From JBEKTW01 sp963727845 (GTDB lineage: Bacteria > Bacteroidota > Ignavibacteria > UBA10030 > SZUA-254), in NCBI GenBank assembly GCA_963727845.1, contig CAVSHI010000002.1:682001-746000 (forward strand): a stretch of 64,000 nucleotides of DNA, given 5' to 3'. Below are positions 34,017-43,135 of this stretch, piece by piece; the first letter of the stretch is position 1; every line of letters begins with the position of its first letter. The notes beneath the pieces are model-generated. The model saw only the letters and a list, made by a program, of their open reading frames with translations, was not told where the DNA came from and searched no databases. A program made the position numbers and the translations under genes.

Positions 34017-37000
34017 ATGACCAGTCTGAAAGAATATTTTAGCAGGCAGCGGAAGTTCCCGCTGACCATGATCGGTATCGCCTTACTTGTCTTTCTGGGA
34101 TTTGCAGATTACCTGACGGGCCCGGATATTTCATTTTCATTCCTCTATTTTCTCCCAATTTATCTGGTTGCGCGTTTTGCCGGCAAGCGTGAGGGTCTCC
34201 TGATTTCCATTCTGGGGGCTGTCACAAAGCTCATCGCTGATTTTGCGATGGGATCTCATTATGCAAATGGCTTGATCCCGTACTGGAATGCGTTGATGCT
34301 CCTGGGTATTTTCGTCGTAGTGACGAACTACATTTCCGCCCTCAAAGAACTGAATGAAAATCTGGAGCAGAATGTCAGGGAGAGAACGATAACCTTGACG
34401 GCGGAAATCCATGAGCGGATCCGGGCGGAGGAATCACTCCGGCAAAGCGAAAGACGGTTCCGCAGTCTGTCGGAAGCGTCCTTCGAAGGGATTGTCCTCA
34501 CCGAGAACGGCGTGATCTCCGATATCAATAATCGGATGGCCGAGATGCTCGGATACTCGGCACAGGAGATGATCGGGAAAAGCGTCGTGGATTTTGTCGC
34601 GCCGGAATCGCTTGACCTTGTCACGAAGCACATGCAGTCGGGGTCGGAGGACCCCTACGAGCACATCGCGCTCCGCAAAGATGGCTTTGCTTTTCCCGTC
34701 GAAGTCCGTGCGAAGGCGATAAAATCCCAGGACAGTGTATTGCGCATGACGGCGCTCCGCGACATATCCGACCGCAAGAGGGCGGAGGAGATATTGAAAG
34801 GCCAGCAGGAGTTTCTGAGAAAAGTGATTGACCTCAACCCGGGCTTTGTCTTCGCCAAGGACAGGGAAGGCAGGTTCACCCTGGTCAATCAGGCTGTAGC
34901 GGACGCGTACGGCACGACCGTCGAATACCTTATCGGCAAAACCGACGCCGATTTCAACTCCAATCTCGAAGAGGTCGAGTTCTTCAGGAGAATGGACATT
35001 GAAGTCATGGACTCTCACCGGATGAAGTTTATACCGGAAGAGAAGCTCACTGACTCAACCGGCAAAATGCGCTGGCTGCAAACGGTGAAGATTCCGATCA
35101 TCGGGAACGACGGCGTTGCGAATCAAATACTGGGCGTGTCCTCCGACATCAGCGAGAGGAAACGCACGGAGCAATTGCAGGACGCGGTCTACCGGATCTC
35201 TGCGGCTGTCGCGAGCTCCGCATTGCTCGACGACCTGTTCAGGGCCGTACACCGGATTATCGGCGGAGTGATGCCCGCGCAGAATTTCTACATCGCACTC
35301 TATGATGACAAGACGGAGGTTCTCACTTTTCCGTACTTCGTCGATGAAGTGGATATTACGCCGCCGGCGGGGAATGTCGGCAAGGGGCTCACCGCCTATG
35401 TTCTGCGGACGGGCAATTCGCTGCTGTGCGATACAAAGCTCTTTGAAGAACTGGCACGCCGCGGGGACGCCGAGCTTATCGGCGCACCGTCCTCTATCTG
35501 GCTTGGTGTTGCTCTGGCCGTCGAGCAGAAGACGATCGGTGTCATTGTGGTGCAGCATTACTCCGACCCGGGTGCGTACGGGGAGCCCGAGAAGCACATT
35601 CTGGAGTTTATCTCTTCGGAGGTGGCCCGCGCAATCGACCGCAAGTGGGCGGAGGAGAAAATCCGGGAGAGTGAAGAACGCTACCGGCGCCTTATCGAGA
35701 TGTCGCCCGATGCAATCGCGGTTCACTGCAATGGAAAGGTCGTGTTCGCGAATTCGGCAACAATGCGGTTATTGGGGGCAAACACCCTCGACCAGGTGAT
35801 AGGCAAACCACTGCAGGAAATTGTCCATCCGGACTATTGGCAGGTTGTCGAAGAGAGAGTCCGGCAAATGACGGAGGAACACAAGGAAGGGCCGCTGCTT
35901 GAGGAAAAATTCGTGCGGCTCGACGGCACGCCCGTCGATGTCGAAGTCGCGGCGATTCCGTTCACATTCCAGGGAGAACCTGCCGTGCAGGTCGTTGTCC
36001 GCGATATCACGGAACGCAAACGTGTCCAGCGGGCGCTGGAGCTGCAAACATCGTACTTCCAACAGCTTTTCGAGAGCTCACCGGCGGGGATTGTCCTTCT
36101 CGGTAAGAACAATGAAATACTCAATGCTAACAGAGCATTTGAGCAAATGTTTCACTACCCTGTGGAAGAATTAAGAGGTATAAATATCGACGATCTTATC
36201 GTGCCCGAGGCCCTGCGAAGCGAGGGAGAAAACCTATCCCTCAGATCGCAGCGGGGGGACGTTGTCCAGAAGGAAACGGTCAGAATGCGGAAAGACGGCG
36301 TCCTCGTCGGTGTCAGCATTGCCGGGTATCCCATTGTCATCGAAAACGAGCGCGTGGGTATCTATGGGATGTACATTGACATCTCGGAGCGGAGAAAATT
36401 GGAAGACCAACTCCGGCAAGCTCAGAAAATGGAAGGGATCGGTACTCTTGCAGGCGGCATTGCGCACGATTTCAATAATGTTCTTGGAATCATCCTCGCG
36501 TATACTTCCGTCCTCCAGCAGGGAAAAGTTGACCCTGGAAAAGAGTCCCAGTGTCTCGAAACCATTGAGAAGGCAGTGCAACGGGGCGCGACCCTTGTCC
36601 GGCAGCTTCTCACATTCGCAAGAAAGACGGACGTAATGCTGGAATCTCTCAACCTCAATGAGCTGGTCACCGAGCTTTCCGCTATGTTGAAGGAAGCGTT
36701 TCCAAAGACCATCACGTTCTCATTGCAGCTCGGCAACCAGCTCCCGAGCATTATCGGCGACCATAACCAGATACACCAGGCCCTGCTCAATCTATGCCTC
36801 AATTCCCGCGATGCCATGCCCCACGGCGGGTCGATCACATTCACAACGGAGATAATAGACCGGGCGACTTTGCCGGAACATTATTCGGACGCCCAGGACG
36901 ACCGGTACATTTGCCTGAGTGTGGCCGATACCGGCGAAGGGATGGACGAAACAACGCGGAGCAGGGTCTTTGAGCCGTTCTTCACGACGAAAGTCCGGGG

Positions 37001-37550
37001 AAAAGGAACCGGTCTTGGTCTGGCGGTTGCCTACGGTGTTGTCAAAGGTCACCGGGGATACATCGATGTTGAGAGTGCCGTCGGAAAAGGGACGACGTTT
37101 CGTCTGTATTTTCCCGCTTCTCCACGAAAGTATGAGTCACTTGAGACGGCAAAAGAAGAATCGAAGGACGTTGTCGGTGGAAACGAGACTATTCTCATCG
37201 TTGAGGATGAGGATCTCCTCCTGGTATTGGTGAAAACTATCTGTGAGGCGAGGGGCTATAAGATTTTCACGGCAAAAGACGGAGAGGAAGGCGTGAAAAT
37301 GTACGCCGAACATAAGGACGAAATATCGTTGGTCCTGACAGACCTGGGATTACCAAAGCTCGGCGGTTTTGAGGAGTTTCTGGAGATCAAGAGAATCAAT
37401 CCGCATGTGAAGGTCCTCTTCGCCAGCGGCTATGTCGACCCTCAGCTCCGGGGTGAGATGCTGAAAGCGGGCATCCAGGATTTTGTTCAGAAGCCGTATG
37501 AATCGAGCAAGCTCCTCATGAAAATCAGGGAAGTACTCGATAAGAACTGA
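34017..37550 (+). CDS. membrane hybrid histidine kinase with PAS/GAF domains and receiver
   Basis: 1177 residues from the ATG at 34017. Order: four or five helices (about 8-105) in which ADYLTGPDISFSFLYFLPI is distinctive; coiled coil about 107-145; PAS (about 145-255), PAS (265-385), GAF (about 395-540), PAS (550-670), PAS (675-795); HisKA with GGIAHDFNNVLGIILAY (His at about 816); HATPase with DHNQIHQALLNLCLNSRDAM, DTGEGMD and GKGTGLGLAVAYG; receiver from about 1050 with phospho-Asp in LVLTDLGLPK and Lys in FVQKPYE. Partner regulator not seen. Signal unknown. Its membrane domain recurs in the protein at 40670. Confidence 0.92.
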   Translation: MTSLKEYFSRQRKFPLTMIGIALLVFLGFADYLTGPDISFSFLYFLPIYLVARFAGKREGLLISILGAVTKLIADFAMGSHYANGLIPYWNALMLLGIFVVVTNYISALKELNENLEQNVRERTITLTAEIHERIRAEESLRQSERRFRSLSEASFEGIVLTENGVISDINNRMAEMLGYSAQEMIGKSVVDFVAPESLDLVTKHMQSGSEDPYEHIALRKDGFAFPVEVRAKAIKSQDSVLRMTALRDISDRKRAEEILKGQQEFLRKVIDLNPGFVFAKDREGRFTLVNQAVADAYGTTVEYLIGKTDADFNSNLEEVEFFRRMDIEVMDSHRMKFIPEEKLTDSTGKMRWLQTVKIPIIGNDGVANQILGVSSDISERKRTEQLQDAVYRISAAVASSALLDDLFRAVHRIIGGVMPAQNFYIALYDDKTEVLTFPYFVDEVDITPPAGNVGKGLTAYVLRTGNSLLCDTKLFEELARRGDAELIGAPSSIWLGVALAVEQKTIGVIVVQHYSDPGAYGEPEKHILEFISSEVARAIDRKWAEEKIRESEERYRRLIEMSPDAIAVHCNGKVVFANSATMRLLGANTLDQVIGKPLQEIVHPDYWQVVEERVRQMTEEHKEGPLLEEKFVRLDGTPVDVEVAAIPFTFQGEPAVQVVVRDITERKRVQRALELQTSYFQQLFESSPAGIVLLGKNNEILNANRAFEQMFHYPVEELRGINIDDLIVPEALRSEGENLSLRSQRGDVVQKETVRMRKDGVLVGVSIAGYPIVIENERVGIYGMYIDISERRKLEDQLRQAQKMEGIGTLAGGIAHDFNNVLGIILAYTSVLQQGKVDPGKESQCLETIEKAVQRGATLVRQLLTFARKTDVMLESLNLNELVTELSAMLKEAFPKTITFSLQLGNQLPSIIGDHNQIHQALLNLCLNSRDAMPHGGSITFTTEIIDRATLPEHYSDAQDDRYICLSVADTGEGMDETTRSRVFEPFFTTKVRGKGTGLGLAVAYGVVKGHRGYIDVESAVGKGTTFRLYFPASPRKYESLETAKEESKDVVGGNETILIVEDEDLLLVLVKTICEARGYKIFTAKDGEEGVKMYAEHKDEISLVLTDLGLPKLGGFEEFLEIKRINPHVKVLFASGYVDPQLRGEMLKAGIQDFVQKPYESSKLLMKIREVLDKN

Positions 37551-37555
37551 CTCCT

Positions 37556-37673
37556 CCCCGCTCCCAACTCGCAAATTCGGAAGTCATCTCGTCGCCACCA
37601 ATTCGAAATTGAACATTCGCAATTCGAAATACTCAAATCCCCAATCGACAATCCGCAATCCAAAATCAATTAG
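37556..37673. repeat. heptamer repeat array before the esterase gene
   Basis: From about 37600 on the sequence divides into 7-mers: AATTCGA, AATTGAA, CATTCGC, AATTCGA, AATACTC, AAATCCC, CAATCGA, CAATCCG, CAATCCA. Bases 37598-37640 recur exactly (43 bp) at 38525-38567. The array runs right up to the start codon at 37674, so no ordinary ribosome site is present. Confidence 0.8.
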
Positions 37674-38362
37674 ATGAATCCCATACCGTCAACCCTGGTC
37701 CATAAGATTCTCCCAGCGAGGCAGTTGTCCGGTGATCGGTCTCCTGCGATCATCCTTCTCCACGGGCGGGGTTCGAACGAGGACGATCTGCTGGGACTCG
37801 CGGAATTTCTCGATGCCCGCTGCATTCTTGTGGCGGCACGCGCGCCGTTCGATTTCCAGCCGAGCGGAGGATTCACATGGTACGATCTTCTGGAAGTGGG
37901 ACGACCGGATCCAAAAATGTTTGCGGAAAGTTATCGACGGTTGACGCAGTTCATCGAAGACGTTAAGAAAGGTTATCCCATTGACCCGTCGAGAGTCTTC
38001 TTCCTTGGATTCAGCATGGGGACAATCATGTCGTATGCCATGGCGCTGACAAACCACGGAGAAGTCGCGGGTGTTGTAGCGAATAGTGGTTACATCCCCG
38101 AAGATGCCGAGTTGAATTTTGAGTGGGATCAATTGGGGGAACATCGTTCTTCGTCGCGCATGGCGTCCTTGACCAGGTCATTCCCGTTCAGATGGCCCGG
38201 AGAGCACGGCACCTCCTGGAAGAAGCAAGAGCGGGCGTTGTCTACCGCGAGTATCCAATGGCACATGAAATCAGCGAAGACAGCTTACATGACATGTCAG
38301 AATGGCTCACCCGCAGGCTCGACAAGCCACGAAATGAACGAGAGCCACTACAACGCCCATAA
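37674..38362 (+). CDS. phospholipase/carboxylesterase family hydrolase, frameshifted
   Basis: Alpha/beta hydrolase of the carboxylesterase (YpfH-like) group. The first part has IILLHGRGSNEDDLLGLA (oxyanion region) and the nucleophile Ser in FFLGFSMGTIM. After FEWDQLG the frame is wrong; read on in it, the protein would end at 38471 with unrelated sequence. One frame over, the family continues as GTSFFVAHGVLDQVIPV (catalytic Asp) and YPMAHEISEDS (catalytic His) to a stop at 38362. Loss of one G in the run of five at 38135-38139 explains it. Corrected length about 229 residues, normal. Unless translation slips at this site, or the base is a sequencing error, the triad is broken. Confidence 0.82.
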
Positions 38363-38600
38363 CTTACAATTTTCCCAATTCGAAATTGGCAATTCGACAT
38401 TCGCAATACTGCCCAATGGTTACACGACCGGATTCTGCCTTCTGTCTCTTGGCTTCTGGATTCCAAGTTGACAATCGTAAATTGGCAATCGCAAATCGAA
38501 AATAGAACGGCTATCAGGCAGCCCCCAATTCGAAATTGAACATTCGCAATTCGAAATACTCAAATCCGCAATCCTCAATCCCCAATCCGCAATCGGGCAG
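38363..38600. repeat. heptamer repeat arrays between the esterase and rhomboid genes
   Basis: Two stretches (about 38355-38415 and 38460-38598) hold units such as CCAATTC, GAAATTG, GCAATTC, GACATTC and CAATCCG, CAATCCT, CAATCCC, CAATCCG in 7-base register. It includes the second copy (38525-38567) of the 43-bp direct repeat. The array again ends only a few bases before the next ATG. Confidence 0.8.
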
Positions 38601-39275
38601 ATGATTCCTCTCCGCGACACGAACCCCACGCGCACGTTTCCATTCATCACCTATGCGCTCGTTATCGCGAACATCATCGTGTTCCTCTTTGAGGTAACGC
38701 TCGGAAAACATCTCAGCCTGTTCGTTTCTGAATTCGGTGTTGTGCCCGCGCGTTTTGTTGAAGAAATTCATTCGGCAAGGATCGACGTTGGAACGTTCCT
38801 GCCGTTTCTCAGCTCGATGTTTCTTCATGGGGGATGGTTCCATCTTTTGGGCAATATGCTCTTCCTGCATATTTTCGGCGACAATGTCGAGGACGAATTC
38901 GGACATTTTACTTTCCTTCTTTTTTATATCTTTGCGGGGATCGTGGCTGCCGGCACACAGGTATACTTCAGTCCTGCTTCTCAGATTCCGATGGTCGGCG
39001 CCAGCGGTGCGATCGCGGGCGTCATGGGGGCCTACGTGTTCATGTTCCCCAGAGCAAAAATTGCCACGCTCATCCCCATCATCTTTTTCTTCTTCAAGAT
39101 CGTTGATTTGCCGGCCTTCATCTTCCTCGGGTTCTGGATATTACTCCAGGTGCTCAGCGCCGTGATGGACCTGGGAATCGGCGCGGATGCCGGCGGCGTG
39201 GCTGTGTGGGCCCATATCGGAGGATTTGCCGCCGGGGCGATGTCATTCCCATTCCTGAGAAAGAAACGACGATGA
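38601..39275 (+). CDS. rhomboid family intramembrane serine protease
   Basis: 224 residues, six helices. Catalytic Ser in MVGASGAIAGVMGAY (GASG) and catalytic His in VAVWAHIGGFAAGA; the first-loop signature FLSSMFLHGGWFHLLGNMLFLHIFGDNVED is typical. It cleaves membrane-anchored substrates; none can be named from the neighbours. The stop overlaps the glcF start by 4 bp (ATGA), linking the two. Confidence 0.92.
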   Translation: MIPLRDTNPTRTFPFITYALVIANIIVFLFEVTLGKHLSLFVSEFGVVPARFVEEIHSARIDVGTFLPFLSSMFLHGGWFHLLGNMLFLHIFGDNVEDEFGHFTFLLFYIFAGIVAAGTQVYFSPASQIPMVGASGAIAGVMGAYVFMFPRAKIATLIPIIFFFFKIVDLPAFIFLGFWILLQVLSAVMDLGIGADAGGVAVWAHIGGFAAGAMSFPFLRKKRR

Positions 39276-40627
39276 CCGACCGCGTCGACATCCGGGCGCT
39301 CGATGAGCTCCTCCACCGCTGTATGAAGTGCGGGTTGTGCCTGCCGGTTTGCCCTACCTATAACCTGACATTCGAGGAACAATCTTCCCCGCGCGGACGG
39401 ATTCGACTCATGAAGCATGTCCATGAAGGCTCGATGGACGTCACCCGGAATTTTGCCGATCAAATGTACTTCTGCCTGGATTGCCAGGCATGCCAGACCG
39501 CCTGCCCGGCAGGAGTTCAATACGGTGCGCTCGTTGAGGAAACCCGCGGGCTGATTGATGAAAAGAAACAGGACCCGTACGCATTGCGGCTGATCAAGTC
39601 TGTCTTCCTGCGGGGAGTTCTCGCCAGCAAAACCCGGACGAAACTCGCCGCCAGGCTCCTCCGCTTGTACCAGTGGACCGGGCTGAGAGAGGCAGTTGAC
39701 CGTACGAATATCCTGGGTTTGATTTCCGACCAGCTCCGGCAGAAACACCTCCTCTTGCCCGTTGTCGACGAGGAGTTTTTTGATGAAACCACTCCGGAAG
39801 TCGTAGCTCCGCAAGGTGAGAAGCGCGGACGCGTCGTTTTTCTGTCGGGATGTATCATGAATGTCGCCTTTGCCGGTATCCATCGTGACGCGGTCGCCGT
39901 ATTATCGAAAAACGGATTCGAGGTCGTTATGCCGCGTCGTCTGCAGTGCTGCGGCTCGCTCCACGGCCACAACGGCGATTTCGAAACTGCAAGAACTCTT
40001 GCAAGGAAGAATGTGGATGTGCTCGATCAGCTCCGGTACGATGCGCTCGTTGTCGATTCGGCCGGATGCGGCGCCTTCCTCAAGGAATACGGAAAGCTGC
40101 TTTCAGACGATCCGAAATACGCTTCGCGGGCGGAATCGGTGGCTGGGAAAATCAAAGATGTGACGGAGTTTCTGCCCGAAGTCGGGTTCTTGCGGCCCGG
40201 TTCTATCGCAACGTCCGGCACCCCCGAATCGGCAGGACGGGACCGGTCGAATGGTGTCGTGAGAGTAACGTATCACGAAGCTTGCCATCTCGTCCACACG
40301 CAGAAAATAAGTCAGCAGCCCAGGCAGCTGCTGCAAGCTATTCCGGGGATAGCATTCGTCGAACTTCCCGAAGCGACATGGTGCTGCGGGAGCGCCGGTA
40401 TCTATAATGTACTTCGGTTCGAGGACTCGATGCAGATACTTGAACGGAAAATGAAAAATCTCGAATCAACGCACGCCGATATTGTCGTTACGGCAAACCC
40501 GGGATGTCATATACAGCTCCAGTACGGCATAAGAAAATTCGGACTTACCATGGAGGTTCTGCATCCTGTGAGCCTGTTGAACAGAGCCTACAACGGCTGC
40601 CTTGCGAAAAGAGATGTCATCCGATGA
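39272..40627 (+). CDS. glcF: glycolate oxidase iron-sulfur subunit
   Basis: 451 residues from the ATG at 39272. Two ferredoxin-type 4Fe-4S clusters: CMKCGLCLPVCPTYN and CLDCQACQTACPAGV. Two CCG domains of heterodisulfide-reductase type: LQCCGSLHGHNGD with DSAGCGAFLKEY, and ATWCCGSAGIYN with TANPGCHIQLQ. It accepts electrons from GlcD. Another upstream frame extension is not family-like. The gap to the next gene is 42 bp. Confidence 0.92.
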   Translation: MTDRVDIRALDELLHRCMKCGLCLPVCPTYNLTFEEQSSPRGRIRLMKHVHEGSMDVTRNFADQMYFCLDCQACQTACPAGVQYGALVEETRGLIDEKKQDPYALRLIKSVFLRGVLASKTRTKLAARLLRLYQWTGLREAVDRTNILGLISDQLRQKHLLLPVVDEEFFDETTPEVVAPQGEKRGRVVFLSGCIMNVAFAGIHRDAVAVLSKNGFEVVMPRRLQCCGSLHGHNGDFETARTLARKNVDVLDQLRYDALVVDSAGCGAFLKEYGKLLSDDPKYASRAESVAGKIKDVTEFLPEVGFLRPGSIATSGTPESAGRDRSNGVVRVTYHEACHLVHTQKISQQPRQLLQAIPGIAFVELPEATWCCGSAGIYNVLRFEDSMQILERKMKNLESTHADIVVTANPGCHIQLQYGIRKFGLTMEVLHPVSLLNRAYNGCLAKRDVIR

Positions 40628-40669
40628 ACACACATTGCCAACCAGGAATAGACTGACAGAGGATCCATT

Positions 40670-41212
40670 ATGAAAGATAGTCATACGGTGCAACCGGAGC
40701 ACAAAAAAATTCCGCCATTCTATTGGGCGCTTTTTTCCGCCGCAGTTCTCTTCGCGGATTATTTGACCGGACCGTTCATTCAATTTCCCGTCTTCTATGT
40801 CCTCCCGGTATTTCTCGCCGCCTGGTACAGAGGGCGTTCCTGGGCGCTGGTTTTCGCGGCTATCATGCCCCTCGCGCGATTCTACTATAATATCTTCTGG
40901 AAAGTGCCGTGGACGACGTTCGAGGAAACGGTCAACGTGCTCATCCAGATTTTCATGCTTGCACTTCTCGCCGTCCTGACCGATAGAGTTGCCATGAGGG
41001 AGAGGACCCTGCAAAAGGAAGTCCACATGTTGCAAGGGCTGCTTCCGATTTGCAGCAATTGCAAGAAGATCCGGAATGACAAACAGGTCTGGGAACCGAT
41101 GGAAAAATACATCGGAGAGCGCTCGGAGGCGAGTTTCACGCATGGTATTTGTCCGGAGTGCAGGCAGAAACTCTATCCGGATGCAGGGAACGCGGCAGGC
41201 AGTAGCAGCTGA
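40670..41212 (+). CDS. membrane protein with sensor-type transmembrane domain and C-terminal zinc-like motif
   Basis: 180 residues. Residues about 15-110 form a four-helix membrane domain whose FADYLTGPFIQFPVFYVLPV closely matches the sensor domain of the histidine kinase at 34017 (ADYLTGPDISFSFLYFLPI). After a short coiled segment (TLQKEVHMLQG) comes the compact motif LLPICSNCKKIRNDKQVW, E-x-YIGERSEASFTHGICPEC, with two Cys-x2-Cys pairs that should bind a metal. This C-terminal module is usually attached to response regulators and PAS/GAF proteins; its function is not established. No kinase, receiver or output domain is present. Confidence 0.75.
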   Translation: MKDSHTVQPEHKKIPPFYWALFSAAVLFADYLTGPFIQFPVFYVLPVFLAAWYRGRSWALVFAAIMPLARFYYNIFWKVPWTTFEETVNVLIQIFMLALLAVLTDRVAMRERTLQKEVHMLQGLLPICSNCKKIRNDKQVWEPMEKYIGERSEASFTHGICPECRQKLYPDAGNAAGSSS

Positions 41213-41425
41213 TTCGCCGGGAGGCGGAGGCCATCTCATCGATCATGTGCCTCTGGCGGCAGACGTGCTGTCTCTGAATCTTCCCCTGAACCCATCACCC
41301 ATTCTCCGTTTCACCCTGTCTCCGCTTCGGTTCTGTCCCTTCCGTTGATTTACCACCTGCAACCTACCACCCATTTCCCGTGACCCCGGATTGCTTTTCC
41401 CTCCACAATATCCTATCTTTTTGAT
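41213..41425. repeat. heptamer-like pyrimidine-rich spacer before thiI
   Basis: About 41285-41395 carries 7-base phrases such as CCCATCA, CCCATTC and ACCACCT, GCAACCT, ACCACCC. No gene is seen in this 213-bp space. Confidence 0.55.
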
Positions 41426-42631
41426 ATGAAACCCGTCGTCATCGTCCATCATCACGAGATTACCCTCAAAGGCGACAACCGCCGGTTCTTCGAGCAGGTC
41501 CTGATGAGGAACGTGCGTACGTCGCTTTCCGGGCTCTCGCCGGCTGTCAACGTTCGTGGCGGCTACGGCCGATTTGTCCTGGAGGTCGGTGCCGATGCCC
41601 ACCCGGACGAGGTCGCGCAACGCCTCCGGCTTGTCTTCGGACTGGCGAATATCTGCTCCGGCGTTGAGGTCGAGCAGAATATCGACGTTTTCTGCCGCAC
41701 CGCCGGGGAACTTCTTCAGGGACGGGAATTCAAAACTATTAAAGTGCATACGAGCAGGCCCGACAAGAGATTTCCGATATCATCGATGGACGTCAACGCA
41801 AAGGTCGGCGAGTATCTCTGCGGGAAGTTCGGCGTCAGAGCGAATCTGTCGGACCCTGATGAGACCGTCCATATCGAGATTGTCGATGGAGTCGCGTACG
41901 TGTATTGCTCAAAGCTTGATGGAGCTGGCGGGTTGCCGGTCGGCGTGAGCGGCAAGGTGGTTTCGTTGCTCTCGGCCGGTTTCGATTCTCCTGTGGCCTC
42001 GTGGCGGATGATGAAGCGGGGTGCGACGGTAATTTTCGTCCACTTCCACAGCATCCCGTACACGAGCAGTGACTCGCTCGACCAGGTGAAGCAGCTCGTG
42101 ACCTCGTTGACCCGCTATCAGTATCATTCCAGGCTGTACCTTGTTCCGTTCGCCGGCGTCCAGCAGGAAATTGTTATGAAATCCCCGGAGTCCCTGCGCG
42201 TCATTCTCTACCGCCGGATGATGCTTCGTATTGCCGAGGCAATCGCGAAACAGGAGCAGGCCGAGGCGCTCGTGACGGGTGAAGCGGTGGGCCAGGTTGC
42301 CTCGCAGACATTACGCAACATTCGCATTATCGATGAAGCTGCGACGTATCCCATCCTGCGCCCGCTTTCGGGTAATGACAAAGAGGAAACGATGTCGATT
42401 GCACGCAGCATCGGAACGTTTGAGATCTCTGAAGAGCCGTTCGACGATTGCTGCTCGTTTCTTGCCCCGCGCAGACCCGAGACGTGGGCGAGGGAAAAGG
42501 ATGTCATCGACGCAGAAGCAAAACTCGAGGTTTCTCATCTTGTCGAATCGGCGATGGCCGGCATCTCGCGCGAAAACTATCATTATCCCGCTGCCCAGCA
42601 AGCCCATCTGCAGGAGATTCCGTCAAGTTAG
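41426..42631 (+). CDS. thiI: tRNA 4-thiouridine synthase (ThiI)
   Basis: Adenylates U8 of tRNA for sulfur transfer; also linked to thiamine thiazole synthesis. 401 residues. N-terminal ferredoxin-like and THUMP domains (IVHHHEITLKGDNRRFFEQVL, then about 60-165), PP-loop ATPase motif LLSAGFDSPVASWRM, and GEAVGQVASQTLRNI. The C-terminal rhodanese domain of the E. coli enzyme is absent, as in Bacillus, so the sulfur must come from a cysteine desulfurase directly. A Cys pair in DDCCSFLAPRRP is kept. Confidence 0.93.
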   Translation: MKPVVIVHHHEITLKGDNRRFFEQVLMRNVRTSLSGLSPAVNVRGGYGRFVLEVGADAHPDEVAQRLRLVFGLANICSGVEVEQNIDVFCRTAGELLQGREFKTIKVHTSRPDKRFPISSMDVNAKVGEYLCGKFGVRANLSDPDETVHIEIVDGVAYVYCSKLDGAGGLPVGVSGKVVSLLSAGFDSPVASWRMMKRGATVIFVHFHSIPYTSSDSLDQVKQLVTSLTRYQYHSRLYLVPFAGVQQEIVMKSPESLRVILYRRMMLRIAEAIAKQEQAEALVTGEAVGQVASQTLRNIRIIDEAATYPILRPLSGNDKEETMSIARSIGTFEISEEPFDDCCSFLAPRRPETWAREKDVIDAEAKLEVSHLVESAMAGISRENYHYPAAQQAHLQEIPSS

Positions 42632-42782
42632 TACAGGCAGGTAATAGGGGATAGGTTATAGGTGACAGGTTTCAGGTTCGAGGATTCGGGTTTGACAATT
42701 CTGAAAAATCAAGAACGGCTGTCATGCCCGAATGTTTCTGTCGGGCATCCAGAATTAGACTTCATTTCAAAAGGAGAAAAGT
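42632..42782. repeat. heptamer array (42636-42700) and hairpin (42724-42748)
   Basis: Units AGGTAAT, AGGGGAT, AGGTTAT, AGGTGAC, AGGTTTC, AGGTTCG keep a 7-base step, here purine-rich on the + strand, so inverted relative to other arrays. The hairpin is ATGCCCGA, 9-nt loop, TCGGGCAT, 34 bp before the next ATG. AAAGGAGA gives a strong ribosome site. Confidence 0.75.
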
Positions 42783-43013
42783 ATGGCCACAAAAATCATC
42801 GTCCGGAATAACGGCTCGTTGCGGGTTGAAGGAGACATAGAGATCTACGACCACGATGGAGCCAAGTATGACCTCGCCGGGCGAACTTCGCTCTCGTTCT
42901 GTCGTTGCGGGCTGAGCGCAACAAAACCATTCTGCGACGGGACCCACAAGAAGAACAACTTTCAATCGGAGTGTAAGGCCTATGCGTTGCCGCCTCCCCA
43001 GCCGAAGCCCTGA
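42783..43013 (+). CDS. CDGSH iron-sulfur domain protein
   Basis: 76 residues. The 2Fe-2S motif is complete: CRCGLSATKPFCDGTH (Cys-x-Cys-x2-Ser-x3-Pro-x-Cys-Asp-Gly-Thr-His), as in mitoNEET-like proteins. No membrane anchor; the N-terminal half is a small beta fold and the end is Pro-rich. Redox or cluster-transfer role is likely for the family; no partner is indicated here. Confidence 0.9.
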   Translation: MATKIIVRNNGSLRVEGDIEIYDHDGAKYDLAGRTSLSFCRCGLSATKPFCDGTHKKNNFQSECKAYALPPPQPKP

Positions 43014-43135
43014 TAACGTAGGTTGGAAGTGGTAGGTTGTAGATGGTTGGTCAGTCATATAAGCAAAAGCCAATACGTCATTCCCGCATGTTTTTAGCGG
43101 GAATCCATATTATTTCTACTAAGGAGAATTTACGT
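43014..43135. repeat. short heptamer array (43018-43055) and hairpin (43080-43104)
   Basis: Units GTAGGTT, GGAAGTG, GTAGGTT, GTAGATG fit a 7-base step. The hairpin ATTCCCGC, 9-nt loop, GCGGGAAT lies 31 bp before the next ATG and matches the hairpin at 42724 in size, loop start (ATGTTT) and position, with two compensated base-pair changes. Confidence 0.7.

Noticed and set aside
43043..43135. Longer N-terminus of the DUF4412-like protein
   Set aside because: It would translate through the hairpin repeat and hide the signal peptide; AAGGAG precedes the ATG at 43136.
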